Shown: positions 27,009 through 34,890 of the stretch, one piece after another
How positions within the stretch are numbered: position 1 is the first letter of the stretch
Layout of the letters: each line of letters opens with the position of its first letter
DNA from: Pararhodobacter oceanensis
GTDB lineage: Bacteria > Pseudomonadota > Alphaproteobacteria > Rhodobacterales > Rhodobacteraceae
Assembly (NCBI RefSeq): GCF_003076755.1
Contig: NZ_QDKM01000004.1
Location: 124,001-188,000 of the forward strand
Direction of reading: 5' to 3'
DNA: 64,000 nucleotides
Made by a program: the position numbers and the translations under genes
Notes under the pieces: model-generated
Database searches by the model: none
What the model was told of the DNA's origin: nothing
What the model saw: only the letters and a program-made list of their open reading frames with translations

Positions 27009-27303
27009 GGGCCGCGCCCGACCCTCCCCATAGGCGCAAGCCGCGCATCGCCAGACCGCGGGATGGCGATAAAACCGCAGAGCGGCGCGATTTATGGCGG
27101 CAAAATCCGGCGAACATAATAGCGGAGCGCCTCGGTCAACCAAATCGCCAGCCCTGCGGGCGGTCTGGCGATGCGTGGCGGCTTCGCCTTGATTCCACGC
27201 AAGGCGCAATGGTGATGGCGGGTGTGGCTCGAACGGCTTTTGTGCTTTCTAGTGCATCGCGGTGTAGCAAGGCATAGCGCCCAACCAGGGTCAGGCGCGG
27301 CCC
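27009..27303 (+). repeat. TIR element, copy 3, interrupted
   Basis: Left end GGGCCGCGCCCGACCCT (27009-27025), right end 27287-27303. The copy is 295 bp, about 165 bp longer than its sisters, because another palindromic element lies inside it (27033-27188). The body resumes after the insert with GGCGCAATGGTGATGGC and GTGGCTCGAACGG, as in the other copies. Confidence 0.8.
27033..27188. mobile_element. Nested palindromic element (MITE-like)
   Basis: CGCATCGCCAGACCGC (27044-27059) and its perfect inverse (27160-27175) bound about 100 bp. With outer imperfect extensions (GGCGCAAGCCG at 27033 and its inverse ending at 27188) the element is about 156 bp. It has no coding capacity and interrupts copy 3 of the 130 bp repeat, which implies that it moved after that repeat was in place. 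Confidence 0.7.
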
Positions 27304-27400
27304 TCAGTTCATGATGTTCAACCGTGTGAAACGAAGTGGGTTCTAAGCAAAAGCCGTTGTCGCTCCTCAGCAAACCCTCTGTTTGGCACGTGGGCACCAC

Positions 27401-27531
27401 GGGCCGCGCCCGACCCTCCCCCCGGGAGGGCGCCTTGGCGATGTTCTGAGCGGCTCGAACGGCATTCATGCTTTTGAGCACTTGGCGTTGTGGCAAGGTT
27501 GGGCGCGCCCTCCCAGGGTCGGGCGCGGCCC
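27401..27531 (+). repeat. 131 bp TIR element, copy 4
   Basis: Perfect 17 bp terminal inverted repeats, GGGCCGCGCCCGACCCT at 27401-27417 and its inverse at 27515-27531. An internal hairpin CCCTCCC-ccc-GGGAGGG lies near the left end. The spacer to copy 3 (27304-27400) is clearly similar to the spacer between copies 2 and 3 (26913-27008). Confidence 0.85.
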
Positions 27532-27633
27532 TTAGTGTTTAATGTTCAGTCGTGGGCTTGGTTGGGGCTGGGCAAAGGCGATATCGTGCCTCTACGGGCC
27601 AACCTTGCAACGCGGCCCTTTTCGCGAGAACGC

Positions 27634-28614
27634 TTACTGCACCAGCCAGCTTTGATCATACCAGCCCGAGACATCCCCGGGCCACTCCAGCGCCGCGCCG
27701 CCGGCGTCGATCAGCACGCCGCTGTCAAAGAGAAACTCCGCCATGGTGGCGAATTTGCCGGCGTCGATGCGGCCCACGGGATGGGAACCGTCGCGCAGAT
27801 AGGACCCTTCGACAATCGCCTGCATCGAGCCTTGCACCAGCGCCGGATTGGGGAATTCGCCGGTGGCGATCAACAGATCGGCGGCCTCGGCGGGGTTCTC
27901 GGCGGCCCATGTATAGCCCGCCTGCGTGGCGCGCATGAAGCGGGCGATCAACTCGGGGTCTTCGGCCAGCAAAGCGCCGGTGGTGCCGATATAGCCGCCC
28001 TGTTGCTCGGGGATGCCGTAATCGGCGTAGGTAAAGGAGGATTGCTCGCGGCCCAAGAGTTCGCCGTTGACCCCCTCCCAAGTGGCGACCTCAAGGGTGA
28101 AATCCACCGCGCCCGAGGCCAGCGCCTCATAGGCGCCGGTGCCCAGCGTCACCGTGTCCCAGACCGGCTCGCCGCCGTCATGGCGGATCATCGTGCCGAT
28201 CAAGGCGGCCTCCCAAGCGCTGCCGAAACCTGCGTAGGTCAGGCCGGATAGATCGGCGGGGCGGGTGATGGCAGGGTTGTCGGAGTTGAAGACCAGCCGT
28301 CCGGCCTCTCGCTGCATGGTCGCCCAGAGCGCCACCAGATCGGCGCCACCGGCCTTGGCGCTCATGAAGCCGAGCGAGGTCAGATAGGCGAGGTCGGCGA
28401 CACCGGCGGCCAGAAGCGCGGCGGAATTGGTGTCGGAATAAGGCAGCAGGTCAACGCTGAGCCCTTCCTCGGCGTAGAACCCGAGGTCACGGGCGACGAC
28501 CAGCCCGACGTGGTTGGTGTTGAGCATCCAGTCGAGGGCCACAGTCAGGTCGGTTTGCGCCTGAGCGGTGAGTGGCGCGGCGAGCAGTGCGGCGAGGGTT
28601 AACGGGCGGATCAT
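27634..28614 (-). CDS. thiY: Thiamine-precursor ABC transporter binding protein ThiY
   Basis: 326 residues of the NMT1/THI5-like binding-protein family, with a signal peptide (about 1-19, AQA cleavage). It begins DLTVALDWMLNTNHVGLVVA, the typical hydroxymethylpyrimidine-binding signature region. It is the last gene of the riboswitch-controlled operon ykoF-thiX-thiZ-thiY and overlaps thiZ by 4 bp. Expected role: capture of formylaminopyrimidine/HMP-type thiamine precursors in the periplasm. Confidence 0.88.
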   Translation of the reverse strand: MIRPLTLAALLAAPLTAQAQTDLTVALDWMLNTNHVGLVVARDLGFYAEEGLSVDLLPYSDTNSAALLAAGVADLAYLTSLGFMSAKAGGADLVALWATMQREAGRLVFNSDNPAITRPADLSGLTYAGFGSAWEAALIGTMIRHDGGEPVWDTVTLGTGAYEALASGAVDFTLEVATWEGVNGELLGREQSSFTYADYGIPEQQGGYIGTTGALLAEDPELIARFMRATQAGYTWAAENPAEAADLLIATGEFPNPALVQGSMQAIVEGSYLRDGSHPVGRIDAGKFATMAEFLFDSGVLIDAGGAALEWPGDVSGWYDQSWLVQ

Positions 28615-29354
28615 AGAGACGTCTCCTTGAGCAACAGGGTTTTGAGGGTGGCGCGCAGATCGGCCAGAGCGGCCTCGGAACGCTGCGCGCGCGGGGTGGT
28701 GACGGGGATTTCGCGGATGATGCGGCCGGGGTTGGCGGCCATCACCAAAATGCGGTCGGCCATGCCGGTCGCCTCATGCAGATCATGGGTGACCAGAAGC
28801 ACCCCGCGCGGGCGCTCATTCAGCCGCGCGAGCAGCCAGTCCTGCATGCGAAAACGGGTGACGGCGTCGAGGGCCGAGAAGGGCTCATCCAGCAGCACAA
28901 AGCGGCTGTCTTGCACGATGGTGCGCAGGAAAGCGGCGCGTTGGCGCATACCGCCCGAGAGTTCGGCGGGGAATTTGCCCTCGCAACCGGCCAGCCCGAA
29001 GGGGGCGAAAAGCGGCAGCACCTGCGCGCGGGCGGTGCGTTTCGAAAGGCCGGCGATCTCTAACCCGAGGGCGGCGTTCTCGGCGATGGTCAGCCATGGA
29101 AACAGAGCGTCGCTTTGCGGCTGGTAGCTGATCGCGGGATGCGGGGCGCGGATCGGCACGCCGTCAAGCAGCAAGTGGCCCTCGGGATGGAGGTCTGGTG
29201 GCAGGATACCGGCGGTGAATTTCAGCGCCGAGGTTTTGCCGCAGCCCGAGGCGCCGATCAGCGCGACGATCTCATTGCTATGGATCTGCAGCGAGAGGTC
29301 TTGCAGGAGGGGGCCGGTCTTGCTGTGAATTGTCAGACGTTTGATTTCAAGCAT
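28611..29354 (-). CDS. thiZ: ABC transporter ATP-binding protein ThiZ
   Basis: 247 residues with Walker A (GASGCGKTS), the ABC signature LSGGMRQRAAFLRT, Walker B (FVLLDEPFSALD) and a His switch (VTHDLHEA). It is the ATPase of the thiamine-precursor importer; it overlaps thiX by 8 bp upstream and thiY by 4 bp downstream. Confidence 0.9.
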   Translation of the reverse strand: MLEIKRLTIHSKTGPLLQDLSLQIHSNEIVALIGASGCGKTSALKFTAGILPPDLHPEGHLLLDGVPIRAPHPAISYQPQSDALFPWLTIAENAALGLEIAGLSKRTARAQVLPLFAPFGLAGCEGKFPAELSGGMRQRAAFLRTIVQDSRFVLLDEPFSALDAVTRFRMQDWLLARLNERPRGVLLVTHDLHEATGMADRILVMAANPGRIIREIPVTTPRAQRSEAALADLRATLKTLLLKETSL

Positions 29355-30105
29355 CGCGGCGCACCTGCGGGCCTTTGGCAGTCAAATGGTCGAGGAGGCG
29401 GATCAGGCCCAAGAGCGCCAGCGTCAAAGCCGCCGAGACCACCACCGCGCTGAGCACCAGATCGGCGCGAAAGTTGTTTTTTGCCGAGAGGATATAGATG
29501 CCCAGACCCTGCCGCGCGCCTGCGTATTCGGCGAAGATCGTCGCGACAATCGCATAGGTGGCGGAGATGCGCAGACCGGCGAGAAAACCGGGCCGCGCCG
29601 AGGGGATGGTCGCGCGGCGAAAGATCGCCCAGCGGGAGGCGCCCATCGAGGCGAGGAGATCGGCGAAAGCGTCAGGCGTTTGGCGGTAGCCCGAGAGCAG
29701 GCTGAGGAGCATCGGGAAGAAGGTGACAAGGATCACCAGCAGGATTTTCGGCAAGAGGCCAAAGCCGAACCAGAGGATCATCAAGGGCGCGAGCGCGACC
29801 AAGGGCACGGTCTGGCTGATCACGAAGAGCGGCATCAACCCGCGCTCGGCCCATGGCGTGAAATGCAGCGCAACCGAGGTGGCGCAGGCGAATGTGACCG
29901 AGAGCGAGAAACCGAGGGCGGCGACAAGGAAAGTGGCAAGCGCATGGGACCCGATCTCGGCGCGGTTGAGGAAAAGCGCGCGGAATATGCCTGAGGGCGC
30001 GGGCAGGACCAGCGGCGAGACCGAGGCGAGGGTGCAATAGACCTCCCACCCTGCGAGCAGCATGAGGCCGATCACCAGCGTTGGTAAATAACGCAGCATC
30101 ATCAA
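29347..30105 (-). CDS. thiX: ABC transporter permease ThiX
   Basis: 252 residues with about six membrane segments. The cytoplasmic coupling (EAA-like) loop is DAFADLLASMGASRWAIFRR with the later GLRISATYAIV. It belongs to the BPD_transp_1 family of nitrate/taurine/HMP importers. It lies between ykoF and thiZ in the TPP-riboswitch operon. Confidence 0.9.
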   Translation of the reverse strand: MMMLRYLPTLVIGLMLLAGWEVYCTLASVSPLVLPAPSGIFRALFLNRAEIGSHALATFLVAALGFSLSVTFACATSVALHFTPWAERGLMPLFVISQTVPLVALAPLMILWFGFGLLPKILLVILVTFFPMLLSLLSGYRQTPDAFADLLASMGASRWAIFRRATIPSARPGFLAGLRISATYAIVATIFAEYAGARQGLGIYILSAKNNFRADLVLSAVVVSAALTLALLGLIRLLDHLTAKGPQVRRDA

Positions 30106-30143
30106 TGACTTTCAAAGAGGTCTTAACCTAGCGCGTGAAGTTC

Positions 30144-30776
30144 TCAGCGCGGGCTGGGGCTATTGGCCGAGGCGGTCATATCAATGGTGACATGCCCCTC
30201 GGCGGGGCCAAAGCGCAGGAAGGCTTGCCGCAAGGTCTCGAAAACCGCGCCGGCATCACCGCGCAGGCGGGTGGAAAAGTTCTTTGATTTCAAGAAGGTG
30301 CCAGAGTCTCTTAAGAAATCGATGCAACCGTAAATCTCGTCCATATGGCGGTCTTGACCCATCACATAGAGCGAGAATTGCACGTCGATCTCGACACCCG
30401 TCTGCGGCGCATTGCGCACCGCTTCGAGCGCCTGCTGCTGGCGCTCGGCCAAAGGTGTGTCCTGCGTCGTGGCCAGCACATCGCAGCGGCAAGAGGGATC
30501 GTCGGGCTCACCGGGGCAACCGCGCGAGAGGGTGACATGCATGGTCACATGGGCGGGTGTCTCGAGGGTCTCGCCCGGTTCAACGGCGGCGCGGGCAAAG
30601 AAATCGCGCAATCCGTCGAATAACGGCTCGGGCGCGCCGACCATTAATGTAGAGATATCATCGGTTTCGATGCGCAACCGGTCACGGTAGGGCGCGAGCG
30701 CCTCGAGACCGGAGAAAATGACCCGGACAAAATCCGAGACCATCGGATAAAGTGAAACCTGTGCGCCAATAAACAT
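30144..30776 (-). CDS. ykoF: YkoF-family thiamine/HMP-binding protein
   Basis: 210 residues. Bacillus YkoF binds thiamine through two ferredoxin-like repeats; here the first repeat starts AQVSLYPMVSDFVRVIFSGL and the second VDVQFSLYVMG-like sequence lies around residue 125. It is the first gene behind the TPP riboswitch. GAGGG, its ribosome binding site, lies in the 3' strand of the riboswitch, which suggests translational control. It probably delivers or scavenges thiamine or hydroxymethylpyrimidine for the importer encoded next to it. Confidence 0.85.
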   Translation of the reverse strand: MFIGAQVSLYPMVSDFVRVIFSGLEALAPYRDRLRIETDDISTLMVGAPEPLFDGLRDFFARAAVEPGETLETPAHVTMHVTLSRGCPGEPDDPSCRCDVLATTQDTPLAERQQQALEAVRNAPQTGVEIDVQFSLYVMGQDRHMDEIYGCIDFLRDSGTFLKSKNFSTRLRGDAGAVFETLRQAFLRFGPAEGHVTIDMTASANSPSPR

Positions 30777-30780
30777 ATGT

Positions 30781-30864
30781 CCCTCGCTCCGCCGGCATTA
30801 CCCGGATCAGCTGTGAAGGGTCCGCGCCCGATTGCGCATCTCAGCCCCGCGTGGGGCACCCCTG
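30781..30864 (-). ncRNA. TPP riboswitch (THI element)
   Basis: On the minus strand the conserved THI-box parts appear in order: GGGGTGCC, GGCTGAGATG, GACCCTT, CTGATCCGGGTAATGCCGG, then the ribosome binding site and the ykoF ATG a few bases later. Binding of thiamine diphosphate would be expected to shut off ykoF-thiX-thiZ-thiY. Confidence 0.93.
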
Positions 30865-31115
30865 GTGATGCTCTATGCATCGGCGATCACTGGCGCAGTG
30901 TCAAGGGCGGATTCGGGCGTGTTTAGAAACTCTTGGCGCGGGGAGTTAACGCATGATCTCAAGGTGTTTGCAGGGGGTATTGCCAGATGCGCCTTGGACA
31001 TGGCGCCTGCGCGCGCCCGCTTACCGCCCGACAGATCGCTTGACCGACTCGGGCGATCTGCGGTGGAGTGAGGCTTTGTATGCCGCTGGAATGGTGGCCA
31101 TAAGGAGAGAAACCT

Positions 31116-31931
31116 ATGTGTAACGCCTGTGTAATCGAGAATGTCAAAGCGACGATGCTGTCACGCCGGTCGCTGTTTCAGGGGGCGGCGATGGCGGGGG
31201 CGGCCTCGGTCGCCTCGGGGCTGGTCAGCGCGCGTCCGGCGCTGGCAGAGGCCAGCGGGCGGGTGATCGATCTGACCCATGCGTATGACGGCAGTTTCCC
31301 GACCTTCGACGGCAATCCGGGGATTATCATGGAGCCGAATGTGGTGTTCTCGGAAAGCGGCTATCAACTGCTGGAGTTGACGATTTTCGAGCATACCGGC
31401 ACCCATATCGACGCGCCGCTGCATTTCAGCGAGGATGGCGCCTCGGTCGATGAGCTGGACCCGCAGCGGCTGATGTGCCCGCTCTGTGTGGTCGATATCA
31501 GCGCTAAGGCCGCCGAGGATGCGAATGCGATGGTCGAGGCCGAGGATATCGAGGCCTGGATCAGCGCCAATGGCGATATTCCCGCCGGCGCCTGTGTGGC
31601 GATGCATTCGGGCTGGGCGGCAAAGGTCGGTATGGAGGAATATCGCAACACCCCCGAGGGCGCCTTTGCGTTCCCCGGCTTCAGCACCTCGGCGACGGAT
31701 ATGCTGGCCGAGATGGATGTGGCCTGTATCGGGGTTGATACGCTGTCGCTGGATCCGGGCAATTCGGCCGATTTCGCGGTGCATTATTCGTGGCTGCCGG
31801 GCGGGCGCTACGGGATCGAGAACCTCAAGAACCTGGACCAGATGCCCGCCACTGGCGCGACGGTATTTGTCGGTGCGCCGACCCATAAGCGCGGAACCGG
31901 CGGTCCGGCGCGTGTGCTGGCGGTGGTCTGA
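31116..31931 (+). CDS. Cyclase-family hydrolase with Tat signal
   Basis: 271 residues. A twin-arginine type leader (SRRSLFQGAAMAGAA, residues 16-30) suggests export as a folded protein. The metal motif HTGTHIDAPLHF (His93, His97, Asp99, His103) defines the cyclase/kynurenine-formamidase/isatin-hydrolase family, usually Mn or Zn enzymes that open amide or lactam rings. The substrate is unknown. Its stop overlaps the next gene's start (31931), so the pair forms one operon. Confidence 0.87.
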   Translation: MCNACVIENVKATMLSRRSLFQGAAMAGAASVASGLVSARPALAEASGRVIDLTHAYDGSFPTFDGNPGIIMEPNVVFSESGYQLLELTIFEHTGTHIDAPLHFSEDGASVDELDPQRLMCPLCVVDISAKAAEDANAMVEAEDIEAWISANGDIPAGACVAMHSGWAAKVGMEEYRNTPEGAFAFPGFSTSATDMLAEMDVACIGVDTLSLDPGNSADFAVHYSWLPGGRYGIENLKNLDQMPATGATVFVGAPTHKRGTGGPARVLAVV

Positions 31932-32326
31932 TGGCGACCCTTGGTTTGCTGGATGATGCCAGCGCGGGGCCCGACGCACTGGCGGTGTTTGACGACATCC
32001 GCGCGGTGCGGGGCAATGACTATGTCAACAACTTCTGGCGGGCTCTGGCGCATGATCCGGCGCTGCTGGAGGCGATCTGGAGCCGGTTGAAACAGGTGAT
32101 GGCGCCGGGGGCCTTGGATCCGTTGGTCAAGGAGATGGTCTATGTCGCGGTGTCGGTGGCGAATGGCTGCGAGTATTGCATCCATTCCCATACCGCCGCG
32201 GCCAAGGCCAAGGGGATGACGGAGGCGCAACACGCGGAGTTGCTGGCGGTGATCGGCATGGCCAGCCAGACCAACGCTCTGGCCACGGCGCTGGGGGTGG
32301 AGGTCGACGCGCGGTTTAAGGTGTGA
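31931..32326 (+). CDS. Carboxymuconolactone decarboxylase/AhpD-like protein
   Basis: 131 residues. The AhpD-type redox centre is GCEYCIHSHT (Cys80, Cys83, His87). Such proteins are either peroxidase reductants or small decarboxylases; the CxxC with a downstream His favours the redox class. It is coupled to the exported cyclase by overlapping stop and start codons. Confidence 0.85.
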   Translation: MATLGLLDDASAGPDALAVFDDIRAVRGNDYVNNFWRALAHDPALLEAIWSRLKQVMAPGALDPLVKEMVYVAVSVANGCEYCIHSHTAAAKAKGMTEAQHAELLAVIGMASQTNALATALGVEVDARFKV

Positions 32327-32429
32327 GGGCAGGGGCGGAGCTCGGTTGGTGAGCAATTGCGGCGGGGTGCCTCTGACCATGGGGTTTTGCGCGCGGCGTT
32401 GTTCGACTGTCTGGCCCGGCTGACAAGCC

Positions 32430-32559
32430 GGGCCGCGCCCGACCCTCCCCGTGGGAGGGCGCATAGGCGATGGTGATCGTCGCTCGGACGACGTGCGCGC
32501 TTTTGAGTGCGATGCGTTGTGGGTAGGGCGGCGCGCCCACCCAGGGTCAGGCGCGACCC
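32430..32559 (+). repeat. 130 bp TIR element, copy 5
   Basis: GGGCCGCGCCCGACCCT at 32430-32446 and its near-perfect inverse at 32543-32559. The hairpin just before the left end is GGCCCGGC-tgacaa-GCCGGGCC, different in sequence from the one in copies 2-4 but the same in shape. First of three copies in the 793 bp gap after the AhpD-like gene. Confidence 0.82.
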
Positions 32560-32654
32560 TTGCTGCAGGGTGCTGCGCCTCACGATTTAACGCAGGCTCT
32601 AAGCAATAGCCTGTGCTGTTTCTACAAATCTTTTGTTTCGCCCGTGGGCACCAC

Positions 32655-32784
32655 GGGCCGCGCCCGACCCTCCCCCCGGGAGGGCGCATTGGCGATGGTG
32701 GTCGTCGCTCGGACGACGTACGTGCTTTTGAGTTCGGTGCGTGGCGGCAAGGGCGGCGCGCCCACCCAGGGTCGGGCGCGACCC
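32655..32784 (+). repeat. 130 bp TIR element, copy 6
   Basis: GGGCCGCGCCCGACCCT at 32655-32671 and its inverse (one change) at 32768-32784. Internal hairpins CCCTCCC-ccc-GGGAGGG and TCGTC-gctcg-GACGA are visible. Confidence 0.83.
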
Positions 32785-32871
32785 TTTGTGAATCGGGAGA
32801 CGGGCGGGGGCATTGCTGCTGTTTCACTCGGAGGCTTTTCGCAATGGAACCCTTGGCGCGGGCTTCAGCCC

Positions 32872-33001
32872 GGGCCGCGCCCGACCCTCCCCACGGGAGG
32901 GCGCCTTGGTGATGAGGTGTGTGGCTCAAGCGACATAACTGCTTTTGAGGTCAGACTGCTGTGGAGGGCGGGTGGCGCCCGCCCAGGGTCGGGCGCGGCC
33001 C
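32872..33001 (+). repeat. 130 bp TIR element, copy 7
   Basis: Perfect terminal inverted repeats at 32872-32888 and 32985-33001. The preceding hairpin is GGGCT-tc-AGCCC. The next 118 bp, up to the cobalamin riboswitch, hold no recognisable feature apart from the palindrome-like GGCGCGGGAGTGCGCGCC. Confidence 0.83.
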
Positions 33002-33119
33002 TTTGTGATTTGGGGTTAGGTGGTTTGGCGCGGGAGTGCGCGCCGGTTATTGGTGCGGCCCATTGCGCTTTGGGGGCGTCTCGGTGCTGGACATCGAAAA
33101 TATTTCCTGCCATGTTTTG

Positions 33120-33300
33120 CCGTGATGGTGCCCGGCCTTAACAATCCGGCTGAAAAGGGAACGTGGTGAGGGCAAATGCCCGAGTCCATGACTGCCCCCG
33201 CAACTGTGAGCGGCGAGCAACCTCGATGATGACCACTGTGCCAAGGCGCGGGAAGGTTCGGGGACGCGTTGATCCGCAAGTCAGGAGACCTGCCATCTCG
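33120..33300 (+). ncRNA. Cobalamin riboswitch
   Basis: Conserved parts in order: GGTGCC near 33127, GGCTGAAAAGGGAA (33148-33161), the B12 box within GACTGCCCCCGCAACTGTGA (33190-33209), CCACTGTG (33233-33240) and AGTCAGGAGACCTGCC (33279-33294), closing with CCAT that pairs with ATGG at the start. It precedes the 103-residue gene at 33432. A hairpin CCGCG-atttg-CGCGG (33409-33423) overlaps that gene's ribosome binding site, suggesting translational control. Confidence 0.92.
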
Positions 33301-33431
33301 GGCGCGCATGTTGCGGGCCTTGGTCACCTTAACCCGAGCGGGGTGCTGCGGGTCGGAAAGACGAGAGATGGACCCATGGGCCCAAGTCAGCGACCGTTGC
33401 CGCCAGCCCCGCGATTTGCGCGGAGGGCGCG

Positions 33432-33743
33432 ATGATACTGGAACGCACGATCAGACAACTGGATACCGGCCCGATGCCGCCCGATGCGGCGCGGCAATTG
33501 GGGCAATTGGGCTATATGCAATGGATCGCGGCCCTGCCGGGGCGGGCGAGCTACCGGCGTTTGGCACTGGAGGCGCAGGCGAAGGCGGCGCCTTTTGCCG
33601 AGGCGTCACCGGCGGTGGCGGTGTTTTGCGCGCTGCTGGCGGAATCGCTGGCGGCACCCCTGCGGCCCTTGGACCTGCGGATGCCACCGCGCAGGCGGCA
33701 GGGCGGGGCCAGCGCAAGACGGGCGCGGCGGTTGCCATTGTAG
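33432..33743 (+). CDS. Protein of unknown function under B12 control
   Basis: 103 residues. No domain is recognised. The protein is Ala/Leu/Arg-rich, probably soluble and largely helical, with the patch LGQLGYMQWIAALPGRASYRR (here in two parts: LGQLGYMQW, LPGRASYRR) and a basic, Arg-rich C-terminus. GGAGG six bases before the ATG lies partly inside a hairpin downstream of the cobalamin riboswitch. It is the only gene in this transcript, since the next gene is on the other strand. A role in B12 use, or in replacing a B12-dependent function, is inferred only from the riboswitch. Confidence 0.7.
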   Translation: MILERTIRQLDTGPMPPDAARQLGQLGYMQWIAALPGRASYRRLALEAQAKAAPFAEASPAVAVFCALLAESLAAPLRPLDLRMPPRRRQGGASARRARRLPL

Positions 33744-33804
33744 GAATAGGCGCTGCGGTTGAAACGGCAGGTGAGACCTTGCCAGTGAAGCAGCCGCAGC
33801 GGCG

Positions 33805-34761
33805 TTATCTTGCGGCGCGCGGGGTCAGGCCGGTGTTCGGAGTGACGGCAAGCACCGCATCCACCACCTCTTGCAGGAGTGCCGCGGCCTCAGGGGCGAT
33901 CGGCGCCATCGGCTCGCCAGCGGCGGTCAATAGCGCATAGGGCATGCCCTGCGCCGGCTGCTGGTAGAGCACCGCGAAATGGGTCAGGGCGATCAGATAA
34001 TTGCCCTGATCATTAAGATGCATCGTGTCCAGCGCGCCATCGGGATTGATCCGGAACAGATCCTCGGGACGGGTGAGGCCGGGGGCGGTCTCGCCAGCCT
34101 GCAACCGGCGGGTGAGTTCGGCCAGCACGCCGGTGGCGGGGATCACATGCAAGGGCCCGAGCGCGGGATCGGCCCAGACGCTGGCCAGAAGCTGCGCCTC
34201 CCAGAGCTCGGTGGGGTCGTTTTCCAGCCGTGGCAGCCAGCCCTCGTCATGCGCCAGATCATGCCATGTTTTATAAAGATACAGCCGCACATCGGGGTTG
34301 GCGGCGCGGGCGGCCTCGACCCAGAGCGCCAGATAGCGCGGGCTGTCGTGATAGCGGATCGCGTCGCGCAATTCGACCATCTCGGTCAGCACCACCGCGT
34401 CATATTCGCCGCTCGATATCGCCTCATGGGCGGGGCGAAACCGCGGGTGGTCATTCTCGGCCTCGAAACCGCCGATCTCGACATCCGGCTCCCAATGCGC
34501 CCTGAGCGGCGTGCCCCAGCCAAGCTGGCTGTTATGGTGATGGCCGGTGAGCCCCTGCGCCTGCGCCAGTTGTTCCAGCATCGCGGGCATGTCCTGACCG
34601 ACCAATGAATGGCCGAGGTGATAGACCCGCAGGCCCTGTGCGGGCGGGCTGAGGGGCGGGGCATTGGCGGTGTCGGAGGTGGCGGATTGGGACATCACCA
34701 GCGCCAGCGCCAAAGCGGCGGCACCGATGACCGGCAGGATCTGGGGCCAATGTCTTTGCAT
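33805..34761 (-). CDS. SGNH/GDSL-like hydrolase, membrane anchored
   Basis: 318 residues from the ATG at 34761 (AGGAG upstream). An N-terminal hydrophobic segment (about 6-28) is a signal peptide or anchor. The following YHLGHSLVGQDMPAML resembles block I of SGNH hydrolases, with Ser in GHSL; DTMHLNDQGNYLIAL near residue 260 fits block V, with the catalytic Asp and His. The substrate is unknown. It is divergent from the acyltransferase gene at 34891. Confidence 0.65.
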   Translation of the reverse strand: MQRHWPQILPVIGAAALALALVMSQSATSDTANAPPLSPPAQGLRVYHLGHSLVGQDMPAMLEQLAQAQGLTGHHHNSQLGWGTPLRAHWEPDVEIGGFEAENDHPRFRPAHEAISSGEYDAVVLTEMVELRDAIRYHDSPRYLALWVEAARAANPDVRLYLYKTWHDLAHDEGWLPRLENDPTELWEAQLLASVWADPALGPLHVIPATGVLAELTRRLQAGETAPGLTRPEDLFRINPDGALDTMHLNDQGNYLIALTHFAVLYQQPAQGMPYALLTAAGEPMAPIAPEAAALLQEVVDAVLAVTPNTGLTPRAAR

Positions 34762-34890
34762 GGGGCAGTCTCCTGTATCGGGCGCGGGGCTGGCGAGGCA
34801 TGTGGCGGGGTTTCGCGCAGGCGGCGAAAGCCATGCGCCTGATGTGCGTTTCCGCTTGGGTTCCGCCTCAATACATGACCATAGAGCGCC

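Noticed and set aside
26784-27531. Possible CRISPR array
   Set aside because: The repeating unit is about 130 bp with about 97 bp spacers that resemble each other; CRISPR repeats are short and spacers unique, and no cas genes are present.
27490-28251. A 253-codon plus-strand frame starting in the repeat region
   Set aside because: It runs from the end of a repeat copy into the antisense of thiY, which is well supported.
32560-33141. A 193-codon plus-strand frame over repeat copies 6 and 7
   Set aside because: It is made almost entirely of the non-coding repeat and the leader of the cobalamin riboswitch, and no protein-like features are present.
33163-33435. A short plus-strand frame inside 33163-33435
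   Set aside because: It is the cobalamin riboswitch and its downstream leader read as codons.
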